DNA from: V1-33 sp039795165
GTDB lineage: Bacteria > Verrucomicrobiota > Verrucomicrobiia > Verrucomicrobiales > V1-33
Direction of reading: 5' to 3'
Length of the DNA: 64,000 nt
Assembly: GCA_039795165.1 (NCBI GenBank)
Contig: JBDKER010000025.1
Location: 13,716 to 77,715 of the forward strand
The notes beneath the pieces were generated by a model that saw only the letters and a list, made by a program, of their open reading frames with translations, was not told the DNA's origin and did not search any database. Numbering within the stretch: position 1 is the first letter of the stretch; each line of letters opens with the position of its first letter. Positions 24,553 to 33,420 of this stretch are shown here, piece after piece. Position numbers and translations under genes: made by a program.

Positions 24553-25317
24553 ATGAGAAAAGACTATCTTGCGGCCTGCATGGCCATTGGAACCGTGGCG
24601 ACCGCCGAGGCGGCGTCGATTGCTGTTAATTTTTCCGAGAATGACGGAAATCAGGGCTGGGGCGATCCGGCGGCACTGATTGGACCGACGGCAATTCCGG
24701 CGGGAAATTTCAACACAACGAACAATCCTCCGGGATCGGTGATTCTGCCGACGCGGACGGGTACGCTGGCTTCCGGATCGCTGAGTGGGCTGGTTGACAG
24801 CAATGGGGTGGCGACGACGGCGGCAATCACATGGAATTCGAGTAACACGTGGTGGAACGGGGATGGCACGGGTGATGACCAGGCCCGTCTGGCGGTGGGG
24901 TATCTTGATGACGGTGGCTCGGGCGTCTCGCTGACGCTGACGAACATCCCGTATGCCGAGTACCGGGTGTATGGCCTGCTGGCCAGTGACCAATCGGCCA
25001 CTCTCTACACCGCGCAGGACTTTACGGTCAATGGCGTGGCAGTACTGGGCGGTCAGGCACAGGCGCATGCGACCATGGGGAGCAGCCTTGCGGCCACGGG
25101 TTCGCAGTGGAGCCTGCTGACGGCGACGCAGGCTGGCAACTACTGGCTGAGCGGAACGACGACGGGTGCGACCCTGACGATTGCAGGCGCGCCCCGCGCC
25201 GGCGATGCGCGTGGCAGCATCACGGGCATCATCATTGAGCAGGTTCCGGAGCCGGGTTCGGCGGTGCTGGGCGCAGCGGCGCTGATTGGTGTGGGTGCTC
25301 GTCGCCGGCGGAACTGA
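24553..25317 (+). CDS. PEP-CTERM sorting domain protein
   Basis: This 254-residue exported protein has an N-terminal signal (KDYLAACMAIGTVATAEAAS) and a C-terminal PEP-CTERM anchor: V-P-E-P, a hydrophobic segment (GSAVLGAAALIGVGA) and a terminal Arg cluster (RRRRN). Such proteins are exported and processed by an exosortase/EpsH system that is not in this window. The body is low in charge, rich in Ala, Gly and Thr, and strand-like (SLTLTNIPYAEYRVYGLLAS); no enzymatic motif is visible. It has its own strong terminator. It is probably a surface or extracellular-matrix protein. Confidence 0.88.
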   Translation: MRKDYLAACMAIGTVATAEAASIAVNFSENDGNQGWGDPAALIGPTAIPAGNFNTTNNPPGSVILPTRTGTLASGSLSGLVDSNGVATTAAITWNSSNTWWNGDGTGDDQARLAVGYLDDGGSGVSLTLTNIPYAEYRVYGLLASDQSATLYTAQDFTVNGVAVLGGQAQAHATMGSSLAATGSQWSLLTATQAGNYWLSGTTTGATLTIAGAPRAGDARGSITGIIIEQVPEPGSAVLGAAALIGVGARRRRN

Positions 25318-25350
25318 GGTTCTGGCCGTGGCAAGGCCCTGAAATGATCA

Positions 25351-25387
25351 GCCGACCGTTCCGCATGCCGGAGCGGTCGGCTTTTTT
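25351..25387 (+). terminator. Strong intrinsic terminator after the PEP-CTERM gene
   Basis: GCCGACCGTTCCG (25351-25363) pairs with CGGAGCGGTCGGC across a loop of a few bases, with one G-T wobble. Six T residues follow directly. The T-run ends only 12 bp before the halogenase ATG, so the hairpin may also restrict transcription into that gene. Confidence 0.88.
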
Positions 25388-25398
25388 CTGGAAACCAC

Positions 25399-26886
25399 AT
25401 GATTGCAAAAGTGCTGGTGCTGGGGGGCGGGTCGGCCGGGATGATGGCGGCGATCACGCTGAAGCGTGTGCTGCCGCATCTTGAGGTACGGGTCGTGCGG
25501 AGTCCGGAGATTGGGATCATTGGGGTGGGTGAGGGCACCACGCCGTATTTTCCGGTTCATCTGCATCGGTTCCTGCGGCTGCCGCCACAGGACTTCTATG
25601 CGCGGGCGCAGCCGACGTGGAAGCTGGGGATCCGGTTTCTGTGGGGTGAGCGCCCGGAGTTTCCGTATACCTTTGACCAGCAGTTTTCGGTGCGGTTCAC
25701 GGATCTGCCGCGGAACAATGGATTCTACTGCGGGGAGGAACTGAGCGACATGAGTTTGTCGGCGGCGCTCATGGCGCGGCGGAAGGCGTTTGTGCGGGAT
25801 GAGCGCGGGCAGCCGGTCATCCCGGTGAGCGGGGTGGCGTATCACATCGAGAACATCAAGCTGGTGGGGTATCTTGAGTGGCAGGCGGCGGCCCTGGGGG
25901 TGATCATCGAGGATGATCTGGTGGAAACGGTGCAGCGGGAGGGAGACGTTGTGCGGTCGGTCCAACTGCAGAAGGGGGGCGAGCGGTCGGCGGATTTCTT
26001 CATTGATGCCTCGGGGTTTCATGCCCGCATCATCGGGCGGGAGTTTGGGGAACCATTCATTGGTTTTGGCGATTCTCTCTTCTGTGACCGCGCGGTGATT
26101 GGGCCGCGGGAGCGTGGGGAGGGGGAGCCGATTGATCCGTATACGACAGCGGAGACGATGGATCATGGCTGGTGCTGGCGGATTGATCATGAGCATCATG
26201 TGAACCGGGGGTATGTGTATGCGTCGGCGTTTGTTTCGGATGAGGAGGCCGAGGCGGAATTCCGCCGGAAGAATCCGGGGGTTGGGGCGACGCGGGTGGT
26301 GCCGTTCCGTTCCGGGAGGTATCGGCGTTCGTGGATTGGGAATGTGGTGGCGGTGGGGAATGCGGCTGGATTTGTGGAACCGCTGGAGGCGACGGCTCTC
26401 ATGATTCTGTGTGCGCAGTGCCGCACGGTGGCCGAGTCGCTGGTGGATTCGCTGGGTGAGCCGGGGCCGCGGCTACGGGATGTCTACAACCGCTTCATGG
26501 GAGCGCGCTGGGATGAGATCCGGGATTTTCTGGCGCTGCATTACCGTTTCAATACACGCCTGAACACGCCATTCTGGGAGCATTGCCGGAGGGAGACGGC
26601 GCTGCATGGGGCGCAGGAGGTGGTGGATTTTCATGAGGAGAACGGCCCCAGTCTGCTGGCAAAGGCGCTCTGCCTGTCCGACAGTGATCAGTTCGGAATC
26701 GAGGGTTATCTGGCGATGCTGGTGGGGATGAGGGTTCCGCACCGCAAGCGTCATGAGCCTGAGCCATGGGAACGCGAGCGGCTGGCGGCGCACCGGGCGG
26801 TTTTTGCGCACCGGGCGGAGCGGGCCATTTCCGTGGCCGAGGCGCTCCGGACGATCCGTGATCCGCGCTGGGTGTGGACGCCGTGA
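25399..26886 (+). CDS. Flavin-dependent tryptophan-halogenase family protein
   Basis: This 495-residue flavoprotein belongs to the family of FADH2-dependent halogenases. The N-terminal FAD-binding motif is GGGSAG (9-14). The catalytic lysine expected to form the chloramine or guide HOCl is K75 (PTWKLGIRF), and the conserved Glu is in FVEPLEAT (about residue 330). The WxWxIP signature is present in altered form (W258-C-W260-R-I262-D263, with Asp replacing Pro). The substrate is unknown; many members from environmental bacteria do not act on free tryptophan. The required flavin reductase is not nearby. It starts 12 bp after a terminator, and no good ribosome-binding site is seen. It is convergent with the AraC gene. 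Confidence 0.85.
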   Translation: MIAKVLVLGGGSAGMMAAITLKRVLPHLEVRVVRSPEIGIIGVGEGTTPYFPVHLHRFLRLPPQDFYARAQPTWKLGIRFLWGERPEFPYTFDQQFSVRFTDLPRNNGFYCGEELSDMSLSAALMARRKAFVRDERGQPVIPVSGVAYHIENIKLVGYLEWQAAALGVIIEDDLVETVQREGDVVRSVQLQKGGERSADFFIDASGFHARIIGREFGEPFIGFGDSLFCDRAVIGPRERGEGEPIDPYTTAETMDHGWCWRIDHEHHVNRGYVYASAFVSDEEAEAEFRRKNPGVGATRVVPFRSGRYRRSWIGNVVAVGNAAGFVEPLEATALMILCAQCRTVAESLVDSLGEPGPRLRDVYNRFMGARWDEIRDFLALHYRFNTRLNTPFWEHCRRETALHGAQEVVDFHEENGPSLLAKALCLSDSDQFGIEGYLAMLVGMRVPHRKRHEPEPWERERLAAHRAVFAHRAERAISVAEALRTIRDPRWVWTP

Positions 26887-26899
26887 GGGGCGTGCCGCA

Positions 26900-27886
26900 T
26901 CAGTCAGGCATCGTTCCCCGGCGTCTGGCGAGGGTCCGGGTGGGGCCTTCGCCGAAGAGTGTGCGGTAATCGGCAGCGAAGCGGCCGAGGTGCCAGAAGC
27001 CCCATTCGAGGGCGATGCGTTTGATGGTGCCGGGTTTTGGTTCCGAGGCGATGAGGCAGCGGCGGACGCCATGGAGCCGCTGGTGCAGCAGGTAGCTCTT
27101 GGGGCTGATGTCGAGGAGGTCGCGGCAGAGGGTTTCGAGGCCGCGGCGGCTGAGTCCGACCGCGGCACAGAGGTCGTTGGTGCAGAGTGGTTGTCCGAGG
27201 TTGGCGTGGATGAAGTCGCGGGTGGCGCGCAGTTTCTGGAAGCGTCGGCTCAAGCGGCTGTCACTTGCGGGACGATGTGCGGAGCATCCGCTGCGGAAGG
27301 CCACGGCGAAGGCGTCGATGACTTCTGTTTCTGCGAGTGCGAGGATTCGTGCGGTGTCGGGGTCCTGTCCCTGCCGTTCTGCGAGGGGGCGCAGTCCGGC
27401 GACCAGATTGTTGATCTGGCGGAGCGCGGCAGGGTCAGGCATGAGGGCGGCGCTCCGCGAAAGGATGGAGTCGGTGGCCTCTGGAAAATGGGTCGCGAGG
27501 GCAGTGAGGAAGGTGGCGGTGGGAATGGTGAGGGTGATGGTGCCGAAACCGGCTGGGGTGATGACTTCGATGTCGCCGCCCGGCTGGTACCAGCCGAGGA
27601 TGCCCGGTCCGTGCGTCATGCTGAAGTGGAAGGATTTTGCCGGCTGCGGGCAATCGTTGGAATAGATGAGGGTGAAGCAGTCGCGTGCGGTGGTGCCGGT
27701 CACGGCAAAGCCTGGCCCGAGGCTGGCGGTGTCGAGGGTGCTGCCGGCGAAGGCGATTCTTGAGATTTCGCTGACTGCCGGGCGGCTGGTTAGCTGGCAG
27801 GGATCGAGGTCGGCTCCGCGGATCGCTCCCATGAGCTGTTCGGGGTCGGAGAAGCGGGCGAGAAAGGCGGGAGGGGCGGTGACCAC
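26900..27886 (-). CDS. AraC family transcriptional regulator
   Basis: This is a 328-residue regulator with a GTG start at 27886. The N-terminal part of about 220 residues (TTARDCFTLIYSNDC, GPGILGWYQPGGDIEVITPAGFG) is a sensor-type domain like that of the AraC-binding-like or EutR-type group. The C-terminal region has two helix-turn-helix motifs: LCTNDLCAAVGLSRRGLETLCRD and IKRIALEWGFWHLGRFAADYR. It is divergent from the arylsulfatase. A 13-bp direct repeat with a 21-bp period lies between the two starts, which suggests it regulates that gene. The effector is unknown. Confidence 0.92.
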   Translation of the reverse strand: MVTAPPAFLARFSDPEQLMGAIRGADLDPCQLTSRPAVSEISRIAFAGSTLDTASLGPGFAVTGTTARDCFTLIYSNDCPQPAKSFHFSMTHGPGILGWYQPGGDIEVITPAGFGTITLTIPTATFLTALATHFPEATDSILSRSAALMPDPAALRQINNLVAGLRPLAERQGQDPDTARILALAETEVIDAFAVAFRSGCSAHRPASDSRLSRRFQKLRATRDFIHANLGQPLCTNDLCAAVGLSRRGLETLCRDLLDISPKSYLLHQRLHGVRRCLIASEPKPGTIKRIALEWGFWHLGRFAADYRTLFGEGPTRTLARRRGTMPD

Positions 27887-27933
27887 AGTGGGGGACGCTG
27901 CCGGAAAGTCCGCCGCTCAACAAGTCTGATCTG

Positions 27934-27967
27934 TATGGAATTGCGCAAAACGGATATGGATTGTGCG
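27934..27967. promoter_or_regulatory. Direct repeat, candidate AraC-type operator
   Basis: TATGGAATTGCGC (27934) and TATGGATTGTGCG (27955) are near-identical half-sites exactly 21 bp apart, two DNA turns, in the divergent gap between the AraC gene and the arylsulfatase. That spacing is typical of paired AraC-family half-sites. The operator role is inferred. Confidence 0.55.
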
Positions 27968-28031
27968 GGAAGCGTATCGACAGGGCGAGGCCGGGGCGCG
28001 ATGCTATCAATAGAGATAAGAGTCTGCTGCC

Positions 28032-30398
28032 ATGAAAAAGTCCGTCCATTTGCCGCTGCCGCTCCTGAGCGGGTTTGTTGTTAGTCTGCTGGGGTCCTTG
28101 TCGGGGGTCGCCGGCTCGGCAGCCGGAGGAATGGACCGGACGGTGCTTCCGATTGTGGGGCCGGAACCTGCGGTCATCGAGACGGTGGATGCGCGGGATG
28201 CGAGGGCTCCGGAGCGTTTCGAGGTGAGGGCACCGGAGGGTGCTCCCAATGTGGTGGTGGTGCTGATTGACGATATTGGATTCGGTCACAGTTCTGCGTT
28301 TGGCGGTCCGATCCGGATGCCGACGCTCGAGCGCATGGCGAAGCAGGGATTGAAGTACAATCGGTTTCACACGACGGCGCTCTGCAGCCCGACGCGGGTG
28401 GCGCTGCTGACCGGGCACAATCACCATGCCAACAATGCGGGAGCGATCATGGAAGTGGCGACTGGTTTTCCGGGAAACACGGGGATCCGTCCGCGCAGCA
28501 TCACGCCGCTTGCGGAAATTCTGCGGCAGAATGGATTCAGCACGGCAGCCTTCGGCAAGTATCATGAGACGCCGCCGTGGGAAGTCTCGGTTTCCGGTCC
28601 ATACGACCGTTGGCCGACGGGGTCGGGCTTCGACAAATTCTATGGATTCATCGGAGGAGAGACCAATCAATGGGCTCCGGCCATTTATGATGGGGTGACC
28701 CGGGTCGAGCACCGGAAGTCGCCTGACTATCATTTCACGGTGGACATGACGGATCAGGCGATGCGCTGGGTCAGTGCGCAGCAGTCGCTGACGCCGGAAA
28801 AGCCCTTCTATCTGTATTTTGCGACGGGGGCGACGCATGCGCCGCATCATGCGCCGAAGGAATGGATCGCGAAGTACAAAGGGGAATTTGCGGGTGGCTG
28901 GGACAAGCTGCGGGAGCAGACCTTTGCCCGGCAGAAGCAGTTGGGAGTGATTCCTGCGGGCACGCAGCTGACGCCGCGTCCGGCGGAGATTCCGTCATGG
29001 GAAAGCACGTCAGCGGAGCAGAGGCGGCTTTTCGAGAGGCAGATGGAGACCTTTGCGGGGTTTGCCGAGCATACGGATCATGAGGTGGGACGGCTGATGG
29101 CGCAGCTGGAGGCGATTGGAGAACTCGAGAATACGCTCTTCTTCTATATTGTGGGGGACAACGGGGCCAGTGCCGAAGGCGGGCCTGAGGGGACTTACAA
29201 CGAGATGATGGCGCTCAATGGGATTGTTGGGAAGGCTGATCAGATGATGTCGCATCTGGAGACCTGGGGTGGGCCGATGACGTATCCTCACTTTGCGATT
29301 GGCTGGGCATGGGCTGGCAACACGCCGTTTCAGTGGACGAAGCAGGTGGCGAGTCATTTCGGGGGGACGCGCAATGGGATGGTGCTGCACTGGCCGAAGG
29401 GGATGAAGGCAGCGGGCGGTGCGGTGCGCAGTCAGTTCCATCATGTGGTCGATGTGGCTCCGACGGTGCTGGAGGCGGCGGGTTTGCCCCAGCCGAAGAT
29501 GGTCAATGGCGTGGCGCAGCGGCCCATGGATGGGGTTTCCATGCTTTATTCGGTGAATGCGGCGGACGCTCCGGAGAGGCACACGACGCAGTATTTCGAG
29601 ATTTTCGGGAACCGCGGGATTTACCACGAGGGCTGGGTGGCGTGCACGCGGCATTCCATTCCGTGGCTTATGGCAGAGAATCCGCCCCTCAAGGACGATG
29701 TGTGGGAACTCTATCATGTGGAGGAGGATTTCAGTCAGGCCCGCAATCTTGCGGCTGAGAAGCCGGAGAAGCTCCGGGAACTGCAGGCTGTGTTCGACCG
29801 GGAAGCGGTGCGGAACCGGGTGTATCCGATTGATGACCGGCGCTCCGAGCGATTCAATGCTGCCATCGCGGGTCGTCCCGATCTGATGGGTGGGCGGAAG
29901 TCGCTGACGGTTTATCCAGGGATGACTGGGATGATGGAAAATGCGTTCATCAATGTGAAGGGTGTGCATCACACGGTGACTGCCGAGATTGAGGTTCCGG
30001 ATGACAAGGCCAGCGGAGTGATCATTGCCCAGGCGGGTTACTTTGGAGGATGGGCGGTTTATCTGAAGGACGGGCGGCCGCATCATGAATACAATTACTT
30101 TGCCCTTGAGCGGACGAATATAGGGTCGCCGAAGCCGCTGACGGCGGGGCGGCATACGGTGCGTTATGAATTCATTCCGGAATCGGCGCGGCCGGGAGCG
30201 GGAGGCCGCTCCATTCTGTCGGTCGATGGCCAGCAGGTGGCCGAGGCTCACATTCCCAAGACGCAGCCGTTTGGATTCTCCGGGGACGAGGGTGCCGATG
30301 TTGGTTCGGATGGCGAGACCAATGTGTCGCCGGACTACCCGCAGCACGGCAATGAGTTCACTGGAACCATCCGGAAAGTGACAGTCGAGTTGAAGTGA
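28032..30398 (+). CDS. Arylsulfatase (formylglycine-dependent sulfatase), exported
   Basis: This 788-residue sulfatase is exported by an N-terminal signal of about 35 residues. The active-site motif is C118-S-P-T-R122 followed by ALLTGHN, so Cys118 should be converted to formylglycine. The metal-binding acidic residues are in VVLIDDIGFGHSS, and GKYHE supplies the conserved Lys/His. The length and C-terminal domain (about 610-788, strand-rich) fit the long AtsA-type arylsulfatases. The maturation enzyme is not obvious here; the FGE-like gene at 19659 lacks the catalytic cysteines. It is divergent from the AraC regulator and probably controlled by it. The substrate is likely a sulfated polysaccharide or small aryl sulfate. 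Confidence 0.93.
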   Translation: MKKSVHLPLPLLSGFVVSLLGSLSGVAGSAAGGMDRTVLPIVGPEPAVIETVDARDARAPERFEVRAPEGAPNVVVVLIDDIGFGHSSAFGGPIRMPTLERMAKQGLKYNRFHTTALCSPTRVALLTGHNHHANNAGAIMEVATGFPGNTGIRPRSITPLAEILRQNGFSTAAFGKYHETPPWEVSVSGPYDRWPTGSGFDKFYGFIGGETNQWAPAIYDGVTRVEHRKSPDYHFTVDMTDQAMRWVSAQQSLTPEKPFYLYFATGATHAPHHAPKEWIAKYKGEFAGGWDKLREQTFARQKQLGVIPAGTQLTPRPAEIPSWESTSAEQRRLFERQMETFAGFAEHTDHEVGRLMAQLEAIGELENTLFFYIVGDNGASAEGGPEGTYNEMMALNGIVGKADQMMSHLETWGGPMTYPHFAIGWAWAGNTPFQWTKQVASHFGGTRNGMVLHWPKGMKAAGGAVRSQFHHVVDVAPTVLEAAGLPQPKMVNGVAQRPMDGVSMLYSVNAADAPERHTTQYFEIFGNRGIYHEGWVACTRHSIPWLMAENPPLKDDVWELYHVEEDFSQARNLAAEKPEKLRELQAVFDREAVRNRVYPIDDRRSERFNAAIAGRPDLMGGRKSLTVYPGMTGMMENAFINVKGVHHTVTAEIEVPDDKASGVIIAQAGYFGGWAVYLKDGRPHHEYNYFALERTNIGSPKPLTAGRHTVRYEFIPESARPGAGGRSILSVDGQQVAEAHIPKTQPFGFSGDEGADVGSDGETNVSPDYPQHGNEFTGTIRKVTVELK

Positions 30399-30417
30399 TC
30401 CGGCTGATGTGCGGGTT

Positions 30418-31815
30418 TCAGGAGGGTCCGGTGGATGCTGCTAATGGGCTGCTTACCGTGATGGAGGCAGCGAGTTGGCCGTCGGGGGTGAGGACGAGGG
30501 TCAATCCGTGACCGAGGCGGGAGGTGACGGATGCGACGATGGCGAGACCGAGGCCGGAGTGCTGGGATGCGGAACGGGCTTTGTCTCTGCGCCAGAATGG
30601 CTGGGTCATGTGGGAGAGGTCCTCGTGTTGCAGGGATGGGGCGGGATTGAGGATTGTGAAGGTGGAGGGTGTCAGACTGACGGTGATGAGGGAGCCTTGC
30701 GGGCTGTAGCTGATGGCATTGCCGAGGAGGTTGGAGGCGGCTGCTTTCCAGAGGGTGGCATCGGTTTCCCATGTGATGGTGGAGGAGAGGTCCGGGGAGG
30801 AGAGCCGGAGTCCTGCGGCAGTGGCGGCGGGCGCGCTGCGTTCGATGAGGCGGAGGAGGATGGGGGACAGGTTGACGGGTTCGCAGCTGATGGGGCTGGG
30901 GTTGGCTTCGAGGCGGTTGAGGAGGGTAAGGGAAGCGACCACGGCTTCCATTTCCGAGGTGATTTCGAGGACCTGGGAGAAGGCGGCAGGGGTGGCTTCG
31001 TCCGTCCACTTGGTGGCGAGTTCGGCGAGGGCGCGGAGTTCGGCGACGGGGGTGCGCAGTTCGTGGGCGATATCGCGGGCGAAGCGCCGTTCGCGCAGGA
31101 TGGAGGCGTGGACGCGGGCGAGGAGTTGGTTCAGTTTTGAAGCGATGGGGGAGAGTTCCGCGGGCAGGGAGGCAGTCTCCATGGTGACGGGCGGTTTTCC
31201 GGGATCGATGGCGTCGGTGCGCCGGGCAAATTCTTCCAGTGGCTGCAGGCTGGATCTGAGGGTGTGCTGGAGGAGGGGGATGAGGATGGCGAGGGAGGCG
31301 AGGGCGGTGGCGGCTCCCAGCCATGCGGCCTTCCGGAGGGCGGCGTCGAGGCTGCTGCGGTCGCGGGCGATGGAGAGCTGGAGGCCCTGGTAGGCCATGT
31401 CCGTGTCGTCGGCGGCATCGAAGACGGTATGAAGCACGCGGTAGTTCCGGTCTGCGCGCTGGAGGTCGGCAACGGTGGGAGAAGTGGGGTTCGGCGTCGG
31501 GCGCGGGAAGCCGGTGGTGGTCCAGTGGGGGGAAGCGATGAGCAGTTCGCCCGAGGCGGAGTAGACGGCGTAGTGGGTGGGGTGGTCCGGGCTTTCCCAT
31601 GCGGCGAGCCGGTGGAGGTTGAATTCGAGTTCGAGGTGGCCGTCGTCTTCCTCGATGGCGGACTCGAGGAGTTCCGCGCGGGCGGTGAGGGTGGCGTCGA
31701 ATTCCGCGAGAGCGGCGTGGCGGGCGGAGACGAAGAGCGAGGCGGCGGCGAGGGCGACTGCTGCGAGCAGGGCAGCGGAGAGCCGGACGGTGAGTTGCCG
31801 TCGGATTGATTTCAT
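30418..31815 (-). CDS. Two-component sensor histidine kinase
   Basis: This is a 465-residue inner-membrane kinase. Transmembrane helices at about 10-30 and 164-184 bracket a sensor domain of about 130 residues exposed outside the membrane. A HAMP-like linker (about 185-240) is followed by the HisKA phospho-acceptor H251 (RDIAHELRTPVAELRAL), the N box NLLGNAISYSP and the G box SGLGLAIV. Its start codon overlaps the response regulator stop by 4 bp (ATGA). Kinase, regulator, PepSY-like protein, a small secreted protein and an EF-hand protein form one minus-strand run. The layout resembles PhoQ/QseC-type systems that sense cations or envelope conditions, but the ligand is not known. Confidence 0.93.
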   Translation of the reverse strand: MKSIRRQLTVRLSAALLAAVALAAASLFVSARHAALAEFDATLTARAELLESAIEEDDGHLELEFNLHRLAAWESPDHPTHYAVYSASGELLIASPHWTTTGFPRPTPNPTSPTVADLQRADRNYRVLHTVFDAADDTDMAYQGLQLSIARDRSSLDAALRKAAWLGAATALASLAILIPLLQHTLRSSLQPLEEFARRTDAIDPGKPPVTMETASLPAELSPIASKLNQLLARVHASILRERRFARDIAHELRTPVAELRALAELATKWTDEATPAAFSQVLEITSEMEAVVASLTLLNRLEANPSPISCEPVNLSPILLRLIERSAPAATAAGLRLSSPDLSSTITWETDATLWKAAASNLLGNAISYSPQGSLITVSLTPSTFTILNPAPSLQHEDLSHMTQPFWRRDKARSASQHSGLGLAIVASVTSRLGHGLTLVLTPDGQLAASITVSSPLAASTGPS

Positions 31816-32483
31816 GCCGGGTCGAAGCAGTATCCCATGCCGCGTCGGGTCTGGATGAGGCTGGGTGAGCCTTCGGGGGAGAGTTTGCGGCGGAGAATGC
31901 AGATGGCCGAGTCGACCGCGTTGCTGGCGGGCGGTGAGGTGTCGCTGTAGAGGGCGGCTTCGATCTGTTCGCGGGAGAAGACGCGTCCCGGTTTCATGGC
32001 GAGCAGTTCAAGGAGGGCGTATTCGCGGCTGGTGAGCGGGATGGCGCGGCCGCCGCGGAAGACGGAGCGTGAAGCGGTATCGATTTCGAGTGGTCCGGCT
32101 TGGAAGCGGGGATGGGCGATGCCGTGGCGGCGGCGGTGCAGGGTTTGCAGGCGCGCTTCGAGTTCGGCGAGGGCGAAGGGTTTGACAAGGTAGTCGTCGG
32201 CTCCGGCGGTGAGGCCGCGCACGCGTTCCTCGACGGCATCTCGGGCGGTGAGGAGGAGGACGGGGGTGGTGTCCCCCCTTGCGCGGAGGCGCCCGAGGAT
32301 GGTGAGGCCATCCGGTTCCGGGATCATGATGTCGAGGACGATGACATCGTAGGGATGTTCCGTGAGGAGGAGCCATGCCTGCTGACCATCCGGGGCCGAG
32401 TCGGTGGTGTGGCCGGATCTGGTGAGGGCGGTGACGAGAGTCTGCCGCAGTCTGGGAGCGTCTTCGACAACGAGGAGCCGCAT
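31812..32483 (-). CDS. OmpR/PhoB family response regulator
   Basis: This is a 223-residue DNA-binding regulator. Receiver domain: acidic pair E7-D8, phospho-acceptor D51 (VIVLDIMIP), conserved Thr in LLLTARD and Lys in YLVKPF. The C-terminal winged-helix domain (about 125-220) contains LTSREYALLELLAMKPGRVFSREQIEAAL. It is the cognate partner of the histidine kinase encoded downstream with a 4-bp overlap. The PepSY-like gene ends 5 bp upstream, so the operon is continuous. Confidence 0.95.
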   Translation of the reverse strand: MRLLVVEDAPRLRQTLVTALTRSGHTTDSAPDGQQAWLLLTEHPYDVIVLDIMIPEPDGLTILGRLRARGDTTPVLLLTARDAVEERVRGLTAGADDYLVKPFALAELEARLQTLHRRRHGIAHPRFQAGPLEIDTASRSVFRGGRAIPLTSREYALLELLAMKPGRVFSREQIEAALYSDTSPPASNAVDSAICILRRKLSPEGSPSLIQTRRGMGYCFDPA

Positions 32484-32488
32484 GGGAA

Positions 32489-32998
32489 TCAGTCGTCGGT
32501 TTCCGGCGTCAGGGAGATGACGGTACCGGTGGGGGAGACAGTGATGCGCCGGTCTTCGGCTCCGTCGCTTTCCAGTTCTGCGCGGTAGGTGATGTCGGTG
32601 CCGGAGGTGACTTCCTCGACGTCATCGACCTTGGCGGTCGTTCCTGCCGCTTGATGGAGTGCGTTCCGGACGGGTTGCGGAGCGTCCTTGAGGGGGATTT
32701 CCCGGGCGGTGCGGAGGAGCGTGCCGTCGGCTTCGATGGTGTAGGTGGTTTCGCGGTCGGTGCCGTCGTCCTCCGTTCCGGTTTCGAAGGAGTAGGTTTT
32801 CCTGTTTTCGGAGGTGGTCAGGAGGATTTCCGAGATGATGGGTTTGGGCAGGAGGGAGGCGAGCGTTCTGCGGACAGGTTCCGGGCAGGCGGCGAGTTCG
32901 GCGATGCGGACGGGTTTGGTGGGGAGTGTTGCCGTTGGCTGCTGGGCCGTCGTGGACAGGATGAGCGTGCCGAGAATGGCTGGGATGGGGAAGTTCAT
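32489..32998 (-). CDS. Secreted PepSY-like protein
   Basis: This 169-residue exported protein starts at ATG 32998, overlapping the preceding stop; the upstream in-frame ORF to 33328 is shadow. A signal peptide of about 19 residues (FPIPAILGTLILSTTAQQ) is followed by two repeats of a PepSY-like fold (PEPVRRTLASLLPKPIISEI and APQPVRNALHQAAGTTAKVDDVEEV, each followed by strands such as YTIEADGTLLR and ITVSPTGTVISL). PepSY proteins often sit next to two-component kinases and are thought to modulate proteases or sensors in the periplasm. It may act as an accessory sensor for the kinase encoded two genes downstream. Confidence 0.8.
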   Translation of the reverse strand: MNFPIPAILGTLILSTTAQQPTATLPTKPVRIAELAACPEPVRRTLASLLPKPIISEILLTTSENRKTYSFETGTEDDGTDRETTYTIEADGTLLRTAREIPLKDAPQPVRNALHQAAGTTAKVDDVEEVTSGTDITYRAELESDGAEDRRITVSPTGTVISLTPETDD

Positions 32999-33399
32999 GG
33001 AGCGGAAGGCGCGTCTGGTCTGCGGAGGAAGTACGAGGTGGTGCCGCCCTGGTCGGTGCCATCGTGGATGATGGCGATGTGGACTGAGGTGGCGGCATCC
33101 TCTAGGACAAGGAGGCCTTCGGCTTTTCCGCCCGGTGCACTGACGTTGCCGATCTTGGCGGAGAACTGGATGGTGTCTGATTCCGGCTGGAACGATCCGA
33201 ACTGAGCGAAGGCGAGTTCGTCGCTGGCGATGGCTGCGTATTTTCCGCTGAGGGCGATGCCGCTGAGGTCGGCAGCTTCCATGAATTCGGCGAGGGATGG
33301 CGGTCTGGGAGCCGGAGTGAGCTGCCACTTTTCCTCTGCGTGCGATGGAATCGCGAGCAGGAGCGGGGTGCCGAGGATGGCGAGAAACGTGCGTGTCAT
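32995..33399 (-). CDS. Small secreted protein of unknown function
   Basis: This 134-residue protein has a Sec signal (MTRTFLAILGTPLLLAIPSHA). The mature part (about 22-134) contains ADLSGIALSGKYAAIASDELAFAQFG and a strand-rich region ending AIIHDGTDQGGTTSYFLRR. I do not recognise a family. Its stop overlaps the PepSY-like gene start by 4 bp, so it is in the same operon as the two-component system. Nothing in it indicates catalysis. Confidence 0.7.
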   Translation of the reverse strand: MTRTFLAILGTPLLLAIPSHAEEKWQLTPAPRPPSLAEFMEAADLSGIALSGKYAAIASDELAFAQFGSFQPESDTIQFSAKIGNVSAPGGKAEGLLVLEDAATSVHIAIIHDGTDQGGTTSYFLRRPDAPSAP

Positions 33400-33420
33400 G
33401 ACACTCGGGAACTGCTGAGG

